A stretch of DNA of 64,000 nt from Oceanospirillaceae bacterium (lineage in GTDB: Bacteria; Pseudomonadota; Gammaproteobacteria; Pseudomonadales; Balneatricaceae), in assembly GCA_013215445.1 (NCBI GenBank), contig JABSRA010000007.1, forward strand, positions 62,001 to 126,000, read 5' to 3'. Made by a program: the position numbers and the translations under genes. Below the pieces are notes generated by a model. That model saw only the letters and a list, made by a program, of their open reading frames with translations, searched no databases and had not been told where the DNA came from. The stretch's first letter is position 1. Each line of letters opens with the position of its first letter. Below, one piece after another: positions 1-8,685 of the stretch.

Positions 1-508
1 GGTTTTGATGGGTAGTTTTGGCCTCGGCCAAAGTGATAGTTCCCTCTTTGACGAGTTTCCTAAAGACCGGCCCCCCAAAACCGTCATAACCGCTGTTGTT
101 GGCAATGATGAGGCCGACATAGTCCTCAGGCCAGTTAGGTCTGGGGGTGTTAAGAACTTCTTTGCTACATAAAACAACCACGCTCTCGTCCATGATAGCA
201 ATAGAGTAAGGCCATACATAATGCCAGTCGTGTCCATGATAATAAGGAGGTACAAAAGCAAAACCCTTTCCGACTTCTATTAACTTTTTGACACGCTGCC
301 AGGGGGCAGGATAAAAATTTAATGTATATCCGCTCATTCGCTCAGAAATTCGTTTCAGAACCTCTATATAAATACCTTTGATATCCCCCTGTTCCAAATA
401 CACGTAGGGAGGGTGGCTATCATTTACCAAAATATTAACCTCAATACTTTCTGCAAACGACACCTTGGAAAATAGTAAAACAACAATGATGCTTAAAATA
501 CCTTTCAT
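1..508 (-). CDS. Extracellular solute-binding protein, family 3 (partial, 3' end beyond window)
   Basis: The first 169 codons of a periplasmic binding protein run off the left edge, so no stop is visible. Residues 1-19 form a clean signal peptide (MKG start, hydrophobic core, cleavage after VSFA). The mature part begins with a beta strand and the segment NDSHPPYVYLEQGDIKGIYIE, typical of lobe 1 of PBPb/family 3 proteins that bind amino acids or related small molecules, followed by a PAPWQR-type motif common in marine ones. A strong GAGGAGGGG ribosome site precedes the ATG. No transporter genes are visible on this side, so it may be an orphan receptor or sensor subunit. The ligand cannot be told. 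Confidence 0.75.
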   Translation of the reverse strand, partial: MKGILSIIVVLLFSKVSFAESIEVNILVNDSHPPYVYLEQGDIKGIYIEVLKRISERMSGYTLNFYPAPWQRVKKLIEVGKGFAFVPPYYHGHDWHYVWPYSIAIMDESVVVLCSKEVLNTPRPNWPEDYVGLIIANNSGYDGFGGPVFRKLVKEGTITLAEAKTTHQN

Positions 509-1064
509 CCTTACCCCCTCCTCAGCAGAATAAAATTCTTACTCAGAGAATCAATATATATCATTTCTTACTTTAGTCATAGGGAAAAAGCATCGGACAA
601 AACCTCGGAAGCCCATATATTTAACCAAAAAAAACCATTTAAATTCAAATACTTATAATATTTTTACTCACAACAAATCAAATGCTATTGAACAATATTG
701 CGCGCAATTCACTGTGACATTACTCTCTTTTATCTGGATAAGTTATTTTGCAGCGGGGCATCAGTTTAATACCAACATTAAACATCTAAAAGCTGTGCAT
801 GCATGATGTATTTTTAGTAGACAGAACAGTACCCTGCAATAAAATCAGACAGTATCAAACTGTATGTTTCGCGCTAGGTTTTGCAGGTCTCAAACTGGTG
901 CTGCTCGGGGCATTCAGTATGAGTATTCAGTACTTTTGACAGCGTGGTAAAATAGTTTTTAAACTTGCAACCTCCAGTTCCCCTACCCTGCCTTACTTTT
1001 TCTGGTATTATTCATTAACATCGTATATTATGCATATACAATATAAATTCAGAGACAATTCCCC
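509..1064. other. Intergenic region between divergent genes
   Basis: AT-rich, without a convincing gene. It must hold the promoters of the binding protein on the minus strand and the sulfur-transport genes on the plus strand. The only coding-like stretch is a 46-codon ORF at 799-939 with a hydrophobic C-terminal half and no good ribosome site; I do not call it a gene. Confidence 0.5.
1023..1039. promoter_or_regulatory. Candidate ArsR-family operator
   Basis: A perfect inverted repeat, GTATAT-TATGC-ATATAC, lies 26 bp before the first YeeE/YedE gene inside an AT-rich promoter-like stretch. ArsR/SmtB repressors bind AT-rich dyads overlapping the promoter they control, and the third gene of this cluster is such a repressor. 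The assignment is an inference from position and symmetry. Confidence 0.35.
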
Positions 1065-1481
1065 ATGATTAATTACGCTCAGTTCACCCCGGTTAGCGCA
1101 CTGCTCGGTGGTGCATTAATTGGTTTTGCCTGCCTATTACTACTACTGGTTAATGGTCGTATTGCCGGAATTTCAGGTATTACTGCCCAAATATTAACCA
1201 AACCTAACGCCTCAAACCTTTGGGCCTGGATATTTATCGTAGGTTTATTGGCAGGCTCATTCATTGGTCTGCGCACCCTAAAGATCACAGCACCTAACCT
1301 AGATATCTCATGGTTGAGTATTATTGTTGCAGGCTTGCTGGTAGGCATCGGCAGCAAAATGGGCTCAGGTTGTACCTCTGGGCACGGTATCTGCGGTATC
1401 GGTAGGTTCTCGTTACGCTCAATCATCGCGACATGCACTTTTCTAATCAGCGGCGCCATCAGCCTCTATTTAACCAAATAA
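1065..1481 (+). CDS. YeeE/YedE-family membrane protein, first half (sulfur compound uptake)
   Basis: 138 residues with about four hydrophobic segments and the family motif near residues 97-112 (GSKMGSGCTSGHGICG). Its cysteine in the GCTSGH element is the one thought to relay thiosulfate in YeeE-type channels. Proteobacteria often carry this family as two short adjacent genes, each half a transporter, and the next gene is the matching partner. The ATG at 1065 opens the ORF directly after the operator-like dyad. Known two-gene versions accompany sulfide, persulfide or thiosulfate metabolism. The exact substrate is unknown. Confidence 0.85.
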   Translation: MINYAQFTPVSALLGGALIGFACLLLLLVNGRIAGISGITAQILTKPNASNLWAWIFIVGLLAGSFIGLRTLKITAPNLDISWLSIIVAGLLVGIGSKMGSGCTSGHGICGIGRFSLRSIIATCTFLISGAISLYLTK

Positions 1482-1492
1482 GAAGTATCATC

Positions 1493-1942
1493 ATGCCATT
1501 GACAACCTCAAAATCACTGTTTTATTATCTATCTGTCTTTATCGCCGGTGCCATCTTTGCCATTGGTCTACAAGTCGCCGCCATGGTTGACCCCAACAAA
1601 GTAAAAGGGTTTCTAGATGTTAGCGGGTTGTGGGACCCAAGCTTAGCACTGGTACTCTTTGCTGCATTAGTAGTGTTTTCAATCGGCTTTAAGTTGCTTA
1701 TTCAGCCTAGAATAGCGCAAGATAGCACGCCGTTATTAAGCGCTAGTTTCCACTTACCGACCCGCAAAAATATCGATAAGCCGTTAATCATCGGTGCGAT
1801 ATTATTTGGTGCCGGCTGGGGAATTTCAGGATTATGCCCAGGCCCTACCCTGGTCAATTTAGTGCACTTTGACGCTAAATTAATCGTATTCTTTGTCATG
1901 ATGTTACTCGGTATGCAGCTCGCTGGCCTATTAAAACGATAA
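1493..1942 (+). CDS. YeeE/YedE-family membrane protein, second half (DUF6691-like)
   Basis: 149 residues with about four membrane segments and the second family motif, GISGLCPGPTLVNL, near residues 112-125. It starts at the ATG 11 bp after the preceding gene; an in-frame upstream ATG at 1433 lies inside the first half's coding region and is unlikely. Together the two products resemble the single-chain YeeE/YedE protein split between its pseudo-symmetric halves, so they probably form one transporter. They are co-transcribed with the ArsR gene 40 bp downstream. Confidence 0.85.
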   Translation: MPLTTSKSLFYYLSVFIAGAIFAIGLQVAAMVDPNKVKGFLDVSGLWDPSLALVLFAALVVFSIGFKLLIQPRIAQDSTPLLSASFHLPTRKNIDKPLIIGAILFGAGWGISGLCPGPTLVNLVHFDAKLIVFFVMMLLGMQLAGLLKR

Positions 1943-1982
1943 ATTCAACGGCTTAATTTGGCCATACTGAGTAGAAAATGTT

Positions 1983-2279
1983 ATGCAACAACTTTCATCA
2001 CTGGCCGACAGCGCAGAAAAAGCCACGGCACTGCTAAAACTTCTCGCTAACAAAAATCGACTGATGATTCTCTGCTCGCTAATTGAGGGAGAGCTAAGTG
2101 TGGGGGAACTCAATGAGCGCATCCCCATTGCTCAATCTTCACTCTCGCAACAATTAGCTTGGCTGCGCAACGCCCATCTGGTTAAAACCCGTCGCGAGGC
2201 CCAGAACATCTTTTACTCACTGGATAGTCTAGAGGCTGAAAAAATCATCCATAGTTTGCATCAAATTTACTGCTCTTAA
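1983..2279 (+). CDS. ArsR-family repressor, BigR/SqrR-like persulfide sensor
   Basis: 98 residues forming one winged-helix domain; the recognition helix lies around residues 48-64 (IAQSSLSQQLAWLRNAHLV). There are only two cysteines, Cys31 in MILCSL and Cys97 in IYCS, 66 residues apart. In the persulfide sensors BigR and SqrR the reactive pair is also 66 apart (42/108 and 41/107) and sits in the same helices, and persulfide cross-linking releases DNA. The metal ligands of arsenic or zinc ArsR proteins are missing. It probably represses its own operon and senses reactive sulfur carried by the two membrane proteins. The function is inferred from the cysteine pattern and neighbours. Confidence 0.85.
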   Translation: MQQLSSLADSAEKATALLKLLANKNRLMILCSLIEGELSVGELNERIPIAQSSLSQQLAWLRNAHLVKTRREAQNIFYSLDSLEAEKIIHSLHQIYCS

Positions 2280-2676
2280 GCAATTCTATCTTGACCTAGT
2301 GCCTGCTATTATCTCGAGCTCTTGTCTATTATTGGCTACTGGCACACAATTTAAGACCCTCTTAGATAAAATATTAATTAATATTAGCGACTAGATTATA
2401 TTTATTAGCTGTTTTTAATGGCTGAATTTCGTTTAATTGACGACTTTTTTACACCTCATTTACTTTCAATTGTTGAAACGCTACTAGACTTATTCTCACC
2501 GATAGCCCCCGCAACATTCGCCATATAGCGCCATCGACAACGCACTCACCTGAGCCTACCAGCCTTCAAATGAACAATTACACTCAATATTTATCCATAT
2601 ACAATCATAAATTGATGAATTATTTTCATATGAACATATTGCCTTCTACTCTCTTATTACGTTAGTATCGGTTTTT
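2280..2676. other. Intergenic region upstream of the ugp operon
   Basis: About 400 bp of AT-rich DNA between the ArsR gene and the Pho box. I see no terminator hairpin and no gene; a 36-codon ORF at 2418-2528 has no ribosome site or recognisable similarity. Confidence 0.4.
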
Positions 2677-2705
2677 ATGTCATTTAGTTGTCATTGAAAT
2701 GTCAT
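2677..2705 (+). promoter_or_regulatory. Pho box with three PhoB half-sites
   Basis: Three copies of the PhoB half-site (aTGTCAT, tTGTCAT, aTGTCAT) start at 2677, 2688 and 2699, exactly 11 bp apart with 4-bp AT-rich spacers. This is the classic arrangement of CTGTCAT half-sites read by PhoB dimers on one face of the helix. A TATAAC hexamer at 2710-2715 is a possible -10; a true Pho-promoter -10 could instead lie a few bases further down. The site is 233 bp before ugpB, so the operon should be induced by phosphate starvation. Confidence 0.85.
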
Positions 2706-2937
2706 AATTTATAACTACTCTACCGTTTGTATTTATAGAAATTAGTCAGCTTTTATACAGGCGGACAAGTTTTCAAATATCACTTGAAAGCAGACCGCTA
2801 GATTGGTCAATAGTCGAGCGATTAAATCCAGCAAATTTGCTAATGACGAAAAGGAACAACGAACCTGTCCAGTATTACCTCTACTTATAGTAGTTGTGTT
2901 GCACGGTTTGCTATGTTCCCCCTAAGGGAGATTTACA

Positions 2938-4242
2938 ATGCTTAAGAAATCTTTAATTGCAGCTTCTATATCAGCTGTTCTTATCTCTTCTTCACTGAGC
3001 GCAGCGGTAGAAGTTAATTGGTGGCACGCAATGGGTGGCACTAACACTGAACGCGTTAATAAAATCGCCAGTGACTTCAATGCATCGCAGAGCGATTATA
3101 AAATAAACGCCGTTTATAAAGGCAACTACACCGAGACCATGACTGCCGCCATTGCTGCTTTTAGAGCAAAGAAGCAGCCACATATTGTGCAGGTCTTTGA
3201 AGTAGGTACCGCGACCATGATGGCAGCTAAAGGCGCTGTTTATCCGATTGAACAGGTCATGAAAGATTCAGGTGTTAAGCTGGATAAATCTGACTACTTA
3301 CCAGCGGTTATCTCCTATTATCAAACGTCTGACGGCGAGCTGTTATCCATGCCGTTTAATAGCTCTACTCCAGTATTGTGGTACAACCGCGATGCTTTCG
3401 AAAAAGCTGGGGTTAGCGGTGTACCAAAAACTTGGGACGACGTCAGCTCTGCTGCTAAGAAACTAGTGGGTAGTGGGATGAAATGCGGTATTGCCGTAGG
3501 TTATCAATCTTGGGGACTGATCGAAAACTACAGCGCCTGGAACAACATTTCTCTAGGTACCAAAGAAAATGGTTACGCGGGTTTAGACACTGAGCTGACT
3601 TTTAACAACAAACATGTCGTCGCTAACTTACAGCGTTTAGCCGACATGCAAGAAGACGGCAGTTTTGCCTACGGCGGTCGCCGTGGTGAGAGTTTGGCGA
3701 TGTTCACCAGTGGCGAGTGTGGTATGTGGATTAACTCCTCAGCCTACTACGGTTCAATCAAGGGACAGGCAAAGTTTGACTATGCTCAAACTATGATGCC
3801 TTACGATTCAACAGTCACCGATGCCCCACAGAACTCTATTATTGGTGGCGCGACACTCTGGACATTAAGAGGACACACCAAAGATGAGTACAAGGGCGTG
3901 GCTGAATTCATGCAGTACTTATCATCCACTGAAGTACAAGCTTGGTGGCATCAAGAAACCGGTTATGTACCTATCACTAAAGCCGCTCACCAGTTAAGCA
4001 AAGAGCAGGGCTTCTACGATAAAAACCCCGGTACTGATACCGCAATTATGCAATTGAGCTTAAACCAACCTAACGAGAACTCTCGTGGGCTGCGTTTTGG
4101 TAACTTTGTGCAGATTCGCGACATCGTCAACGCCGAGATGGAAATGATCTGGAATAAATCTAAAACGGCACAACAAGCTATGGATGATGCCGTCGCACAA
4201 TCTAATAAATTGTTGCGTAAGTTTGAAAAAGCCAATAAGTAA
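2938..4242 (+). CDS. ugpB: sn-Glycerol-3-phosphate ABC transporter, periplasmic binding protein
   Basis: 434 residues, close to the usual 438. A signal peptide covers residues 1-23 (cleavage near SLSAA-VEV). Features shared with enteric UgpB include the WWHAMGG start of the mature protein, YKGNYTETM, QVFEVGTATMMAAKGA, FNSSTPVLWYN and the C-terminal RGLRFGNFVQIR segment. It captures glycerol-3-phosphate and glycerophosphodiesters in the periplasm for UgpAEC. A good AAGGGAGA ribosome site precedes the ATG. A leader of roughly 200 nt separates it from the Pho box. Hairpins directly after the stop codon probably raise its transcript level over the membrane components. Confidence 0.95.
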   Translation: MLKKSLIAASISAVLISSSLSAAVEVNWWHAMGGTNTERVNKIASDFNASQSDYKINAVYKGNYTETMTAAIAAFRAKKQPHIVQVFEVGTATMMAAKGAVYPIEQVMKDSGVKLDKSDYLPAVISYYQTSDGELLSMPFNSSTPVLWYNRDAFEKAGVSGVPKTWDDVSSAAKKLVGSGMKCGIAVGYQSWGLIENYSAWNNISLGTKENGYAGLDTELTFNNKHVVANLQRLADMQEDGSFAYGGRRGESLAMFTSGECGMWINSSAYYGSIKGQAKFDYAQTMMPYDSTVTDAPQNSIIGGATLWTLRGHTKDEYKGVAEFMQYLSSTEVQAWWHQETGYVPITKAAHQLSKEQGFYDKNPGTDTAIMQLSLNQPNENSRGLRFGNFVQIRDIVNAEMEMIWNKSKTAQQAMDDAVAQSNKLLRKFEKANK

Positions 4243-4327
4243 TCTCTAGCGATTAGAGATACTCAACGGACCAAACCTCAGATTCTGAGGTTAGCCCGGA
4301 CATTGCATGCAATGTCCGGGATTGGTC
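4242..4327 (+). terminator. Cluster of stem-loops between ugpB and ugpA
   Basis: Three hairpins follow the ugpB stop: 4242-4260 (7-bp stem ATCTCTA), 4274-4292 (AACCTCA stem) and 4295-4320, a perfect 26-bp dyad with half CCCGGACATTGCA. The last two are enclosed by a short clamp, GACCA at 4269 pairing with TGGTC at 4323, giving a three-way-junction shape. There is no T-run after it, so I read it as an mRNA-stabilising or attenuating structure rather than a full terminator. Such elements are common after binding-protein genes of ABC operons. Confidence 0.65.
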
Positions 4328-4376
4328 TACTTATTATTAAAACCCTAGTCTTATTACCCAGTAATGGATAAAAACT

Positions 4377-5258
4377 ATGCTCAAACGCGTCCACTACCGA
4401 TCATCTTACCTACCCTATTTACTGGTCGCACCCCAGATAATTATCACCATACTATTTTTTATCTGGCCTGCCGGACAGGCTCTTTATCAATCTTTTTTAC
4501 TGGAAGACGCCTTTGGTTTATCATCAGAATTTGTCTGGTTCGATAACTTTATAGAACTTTACGAAAACCCAAATTATCTCAACTCATTTGCCAGAACAGG
4601 ATTCTTCTCTGTTGCTGTCGCCTCTCTATCAATGAGCTTTGCGCTGTTTTTTGCCGCACTCGCCGATCGAGTGATTAAAGGGTCACACACTTATCGCACC
4701 TTACTGATCATCCCCTATGCGGTGGCACCGGTGCTTGCTGGCACCCTCTGGTTATTCTTATTTAACCCGACACTGGGCATCATCACTTACTTTTTAGACG
4801 CTTTCGGCATTGATTGGAACCATAAATTAAACAGTTCACAGGCAATGGGTTTAGTTATCCTCGCCGCCGCCTGGAAGCAAATTAGCTATAATTTCCTATT
4901 TTTTATCGCCGCAATGCACTCCATCCCTAAATCACTGATTGAGGCTTCAGCCATTGATGGTGCGGGTCCTGTACACCGTTTCTTTACTATCATCTTACCC
5001 TTAATTTCACCCACCACTTTCTTTTTACTGGTGGTGAATATCATCTATGCCTTTTTTGATACCTTTGGCATCATTCATGCCATCACCGCAGGCGGCCCGG
5101 GTAATTCCACCGAGATACTGGTTTACAAAGTATACAACGATGGTTTTGTCGGTCTCGATTTAGGCGGTTCGGCGGCTCAATCGGTGATTTTAATGTTTAT
5201 CGTGGTCATGCTAACGGTAGTTCAATTTAAATATGTAGAACGCAAGGTTCAATACTAA
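4377..5258 (+). CDS. ugpA: Glycerol-3-phosphate ABC transporter permease
   Basis: 293 residues with six predicted membrane segments beginning near residue 12. The cytoplasmic EAA loop ([20 protein letters not shown]) near residues 195-214 docks on the ATPase. Length, sequence and order match UgpA of the UgpBAECQ system. It pairs with UgpE in the inner membrane. Its stop overlaps the ugpE start (TAATG), so the two are translationally coupled. Confidence 0.95.
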   Translation: MLKRVHYRSSYLPYLLVAPQIIITILFFIWPAGQALYQSFLLEDAFGLSSEFVWFDNFIELYENPNYLNSFARTGFFSVAVASLSMSFALFFAALADRVIKGSHTYRTLLIIPYAVAPVLAGTLWLFLFNPTLGIITYFLDAFGIDWNHKLNSSQAMGLVILAAAWKQISYNFLFFIAAMHSIPKSLIEASAIDGAGPVHRFFTIILPLISPTTFFLLVVNIIYAFFDTFGIIHAITAGGPGNSTEILVYKVYNDGFVGLDLGGSAAQSVILMFIVVMLTVVQFKYVERKVQY

Positions 5259-6097
5259 TGATTGAAAACAGACCTATTACTACTTTTGTGAGTCACAGCG
5301 TGCTGATTATTGGGGTAGCGCTGATCGTTTTTCCGATCTGGATAATGATCGTGGCTTCCACCCATGACGCGCTGCGTCTCACCCAAGTACCGCTGCCATT
5401 ACTGCCCGGTGATCAGCTTTGGACCAACCTCAAATCACTGTTTGAAGAGAAAGACTTTGGCACCCCTATCCATCTAACGGTATTTAATAGCCTGGTGATG
5501 GCGCTGATGATTTCTGTGGGGAAAATATCTATCTCAGTACTCTCTGCCTTTGCTATTGTCTATTTTAAGTTTCGTTTTCGGATGTTCTTCTTTTGGATGA
5601 TATTTATCACGCTAATGCTACCCGTAGAAGTGCGGATACTGCCAACTTACGAGGTGGTAGCGAATTTCAATATGTTAGATTCTTACTGGGGGTTGAGTAT
5701 TCCATTAATCGCTTCAGCCACCGCCACCTTCATGTTCAGACAGACTTTTTTAACCATCCCCGATGAACTGATGGAGGCATCCAGAATAGATGGTGCCAGC
5801 CCGATGCGTTTTTTCTTTGATGTGGTGATCCCCATGTCACGTACTAACATTGCGGCACTCTTTGTTATCTTATTTATTTACGGCTGGAATCAATATTTAT
5901 GGCCACTACTGATCACCACTGATCCCGATATGTATACGGCGGTGATGAGCATCAAGCAAATGCTTGAATCTGGAGAGGGCGAACCCCAGTGGCACCTGAT
6001 CATGCTCACCGCATTGATCGCCATGCTACCACCAATATTAGTCGTAATATTTATGCAAAAAGTGTTCGTAAAGGGCCTGACGGATTCGGAGAAGTAA
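5258..6097 (+). CDS. ugpE: Glycerol-3-phosphate ABC transporter permease
   Basis: 279 residues, six predicted membrane segments, and an EAA loop (EASRIDGASPMRFFFDVVIP) near residues 171-190. It is the second inner-membrane subunit, paired with UgpA. It begins inside the ugpA stop codon and ends two bases before ugpC, so the unit is tightly coupled. The N-terminal VSHSVLIIGVALIVFPIWI segment is the usual first helix of UgpE-type permeases. Confidence 0.95.
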   Translation: MIENRPITTFVSHSVLIIGVALIVFPIWIMIVASTHDALRLTQVPLPLLPGDQLWTNLKSLFEEKDFGTPIHLTVFNSLVMALMISVGKISISVLSAFAIVYFKFRFRMFFFWMIFITLMLPVEVRILPTYEVVANFNMLDSYWGLSIPLIASATATFMFRQTFLTIPDELMEASRIDGASPMRFFFDVVIPMSRTNIAALFVILFIYGWNQYLWPLLITTDPDMYTAVMSIKQMLESGEGEPQWHLIMLTALIAMLPPILVVIFMQKVFVKGLTDSEK

Positions 6098-6099
6098 CC

Positions 6100-7155
6100 A
6101 TGTCAACAATCAAAATTGAACAGATAAAAAAATCTTATGAAAGTACTCAGGTAATTCATGGGATTGACATTGAAATTAACCACGGGGAATTTATTGTCCT
6201 AGTCGGCCCCTCAGGTTGTGGTAAGTCCACCCTATTGCGCATGGTCGCAGGTCTTGAAACGATCACCGAGGGTATCGTTAAAATTGATGATGAGGTAGTC
6301 AATGATCTCGAACCCAAAGATCGCGGCATCGCCATGGTATTTCAAAATTATGCTCTCTACCCACATATGTCAGTGTACGACAACATGGCCTACGGCTTAA
6401 AGCTGATGAAACTGCCCAAGGCAGAAATCGAAGAGCGTGTACAACAAGTAGCAGAGCTGCTGCAAATTGAAGACTTTTTAGAGAGGCGCCCGAGCAATTT
6501 ATCCGGTGGACAACGCCAACGAGTGGCGATGGGGCGCGCCATCGTGCGTAAACCAAAAGTATTTTTATTCGATGAACCCCTGTCAAATTTAGACGCAAAG
6601 CTACGGGTGCAAATGCGCATGCAAATTAAAACCCTGCAGCGAAACTTAAACGTCACCACTATCTATGTCACCCATGATCAAGTCGAGGCGATGACCATGG
6701 CCGATCGACTGGTGGTATTAAAAGACGGGGTAGCCGCGCAAATTGGCACCCCTATGGAAATATATGACAATCCGCTCACCCAATTTGTGGCTGGCTTTAT
6801 TGGCTCTCCCGCGATGAACTTTATCGACTGCGAAGTGACGGATCAGCATATACTTATCGCCGGTCAAACTCTGACCCGCCCCGCTCATATCACGGTCCGA
6901 GGTAAGTTGGTACTCGGGGTTAGGCCCGAACATTTTATCGAATCGCAAAGCGTTGGATTACAGGGAAAAGTAGAAATGATAGAAAAGCTTGGCGCCTCTA
7001 TCCTTCTTTATGTAAGCTGTGAAAACAACCCCCAACCCATTGTTATACAATGCGATAACAATGAAAATATAAAAATCGGTGACAGTCACAACATGGTTTT
7101 TGACCTACAAAAAATGTATTTTTTTGATCCTGACAGTCAACAGCGCGTATCCTAA
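6100..7155 (+). CDS. ugpC: Glycerol-3-phosphate ABC transporter ATPase
   Basis: 351 residues. Walker A is GPSGCGKST (near 37-45), the signature is LSGGQRQRVAMGRA (near 134), Walker B is VFLFDEP, and a D-loop and switch histidine (VTHDQVEAM) follow. The C-terminal third is the OB-type regulatory domain found in UgpC/MalK proteins; in E. coli this domain takes part in phosphate inhibition of the transporter. The start is the ATG just after ugpE; longer in-frame starts lie inside ugpE. Confidence 0.95.
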   Translation: MSTIKIEQIKKSYESTQVIHGIDIEINHGEFIVLVGPSGCGKSTLLRMVAGLETITEGIVKIDDEVVNDLEPKDRGIAMVFQNYALYPHMSVYDNMAYGLKLMKLPKAEIEERVQQVAELLQIEDFLERRPSNLSGGQRQRVAMGRAIVRKPKVFLFDEPLSNLDAKLRVQMRMQIKTLQRNLNVTTIYVTHDQVEAMTMADRLVVLKDGVAAQIGTPMEIYDNPLTQFVAGFIGSPAMNFIDCEVTDQHILIAGQTLTRPAHITVRGKLVLGVRPEHFIESQSVGLQGKVEMIEKLGASILLYVSCENNPQPIVIQCDNNENIKIGDSHNMVFDLQKMYFFDPDSQQRVS

Positions 7156-7168
7156 ACAAGGTCAAAAT

Positions 7169-7909
7169 ATGATTGCTTCTAAAATAATTGCCCACCGTGG
7201 TCTCTCTAGCCTCGCGCCTGAAAATACCTTGGCCGCTATTACACTGGCCGCTGAGCATGGCATAGAGTGGATTGAAATAGATGCCATCGCCCTGGGAGAT
7301 GGCAGTATTGTGATGTGGCATGATAACAGCATCGATCGCTGCTCTGATGGCACTGGTAGCATGGCCGAGCACAGCGCGCAAAGCATAACTAACCTCGACT
7401 GCGGCAGCTGGTTTAGCGAACACCATTGCGGTGAAAAAATGGTCGCGATTGAACCGGCAATAGAGCTGATTCAATCGCTGGGGCTAGGCCTTAATCTAGA
7501 AATAAAACTCTACGAAAACAGTGCCGCTACCGTCGTAGCACCAGTATTGGAAGCGCTGCTAAAGCACTGGCAGGACTTCGATAAATTAATCATCTCCAGC
7601 TTTGATCGCGCTGCGCTCGATTATTGTCAATTACATGCTCCCCAGATACAACGCGGTAAACTCTACCGAGAAATACCGGGCAACTGGCAGGAGGAACTTA
7701 AACAACTCGCTGCAGTGAGCCTGCACTGTAAATATCAACACCTAACTGCCCAACAAGCCGTCGCCGTCAAAGCACAAGGTTACGATTTATATTGTTACAC
7801 GGTAAACGATCCCAGCGCTGTCAGTGAACTTTGGCAGTGGGGCATCGACGCTATCATCACCGACTACCCGCAGCGCTTTCTTTCAACAACTGGGCTAATT
7901 GAGAATTAA
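7169..7909 (+). CDS. ugpQ: Glycerophosphodiester phosphodiesterase
   Basis: 246 residues, the size of E. coli UgpQ (247). GDPD-family catalytic elements are visible: AHRGLSSLAPENT (HR...EN) near the start, EIDA near residue 34, and MWHD with the second catalytic histidine near residue 50. It hydrolyses imported glycerophosphodiesters to glycerol-3-phosphate and an alcohol in the cytosol. It follows ugpC by 13 bp. The chosen ATG lies after the ugpC stop; longer in-frame starts fall within ugpC. Confidence 0.92.
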   Translation: MIASKIIAHRGLSSLAPENTLAAITLAAEHGIEWIEIDAIALGDGSIVMWHDNSIDRCSDGTGSMAEHSAQSITNLDCGSWFSEHHCGEKMVAIEPAIELIQSLGLGLNLEIKLYENSAATVVAPVLEALLKHWQDFDKLIISSFDRAALDYCQLHAPQIQRGKLYREIPGNWQEELKQLAAVSLHCKYQHLTAQQAVAVKAQGYDLYCYTVNDPSAVSELWQWGIDAIITDYPQRFLSTTGLIEN

Positions 7910-7911
7910 TT

Positions 7912-8682
7912 TTGCAACTAAATGCCAGACAACAATCCATTCTAGCCAAAATTAGCGGCACAGAATTTATTAGTGTTGAATCACTCTCACAGCATTTTAA
8001 TATGGCTACCCAGACCATCAGGCGCGATATCACCAAACTCTGTGATTTAGGGCTGGCACGTCGTCACCACGGTGGCGTCGGGCAATTGCCGAGCGCTGAA
8101 AACCTCTCTTTTGGCAGTCGCCGGGTGATCAACGCACGAGCCAAACAACTTATCGGTAAAAGGATAGCGGCGCTCATTCCAGAGAATGCCTCTGTCGCAC
8201 TCGGTATAGGCACCACCGTCGAGGCGGTAGCCAAACAGCTAATGAACAAAAAGGGGCTAAAGATCATCACTAATAACCTCACTGTTGCCAGCCTCTTTTT
8301 TCAATCGAGCGATATCGAAGTGATGCTCAGTGGCGGAATGTTACGCCCGTTAGACCAAGATATGGTCGGTGATCAAACGGTACAATTTTTCAACAGCTAC
8401 TACGTAGACTATGCCATTGTCGGCGTCGGTTCTCTCGATATAGCGCGGGGCTTAATGGATTTTGACATGGATAATGTCGCCATCACGCAGAGTATTTTAA
8501 ATAACTCTGCCCATAAGATATTAGCCGTGGATGAGAGCAAGTGGAATAAAAAGGCCTTTGCCAAAGTTGCCCCCTTTAGCACCATCGATAAAGTTTTTAC
8601 CGATCAACTGCCCGATGCGCTTATCTGTAATCAATTAAAGGCCCTGCAAGTAGATATCATTGCCTGTGCTCAGGAGATTTAA
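7912..8682 (+). CDS. DeoR-family repressor, GlpR-like
   Basis: 256 residues. The N-terminal DeoR helix-turn-helix (residues 6-56) has the family segment MATQTIRRDITKL and then LARRHHGG. The C-terminal phosphosugar-sensing domain contains the IGTT and TNNL motifs that bind the inducer. Its best match by eye is E. coli GlpR, including GG.LR, EFD/DFD and VDESKW-type segments. The start is a TTG two bases after the ugpQ stop, giving the normal GlpR N-terminus. GlpR-type proteins respond to glycerol-3-phosphate, the product of the upstream genes, so local feedback is plausible. E. coli has no regulator inside its ugp operon. Confidence 0.85.
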   Translation: MQLNARQQSILAKISGTEFISVESLSQHFNMATQTIRRDITKLCDLGLARRHHGGVGQLPSAENLSFGSRRVINARAKQLIGKRIAALIPENASVALGIGTTVEAVAKQLMNKKGLKIITNNLTVASLFFQSSDIEVMLSGGMLRPLDQDMVGDQTVQFFNSYYVDYAIVGVGSLDIARGLMDFDMDNVAITQSILNNSAHKILAVDESKWNKKAFAKVAPFSTIDKVFTDQLPDALICNQLKALQVDIIACAQEI

Positions 8683-8685
8683 TTT

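Noticed and set aside
799-939. 46-codon ORF with hydrophobic C-terminal half
   Set aside because: No ribosome site, no recognisable similarity, in an AT-rich gap; chance is sufficient.
2418-2528. 36-codon ORF upstream of the Pho box
   Set aside because: No ribosome site or conserved feature visible.
2846-2918. Half-sites resembling GlpR operators (AACGAAC, TATGTTC) in the ugpB leader
   Set aside because: The halves are not arranged as the required dyad; similarity is too short.
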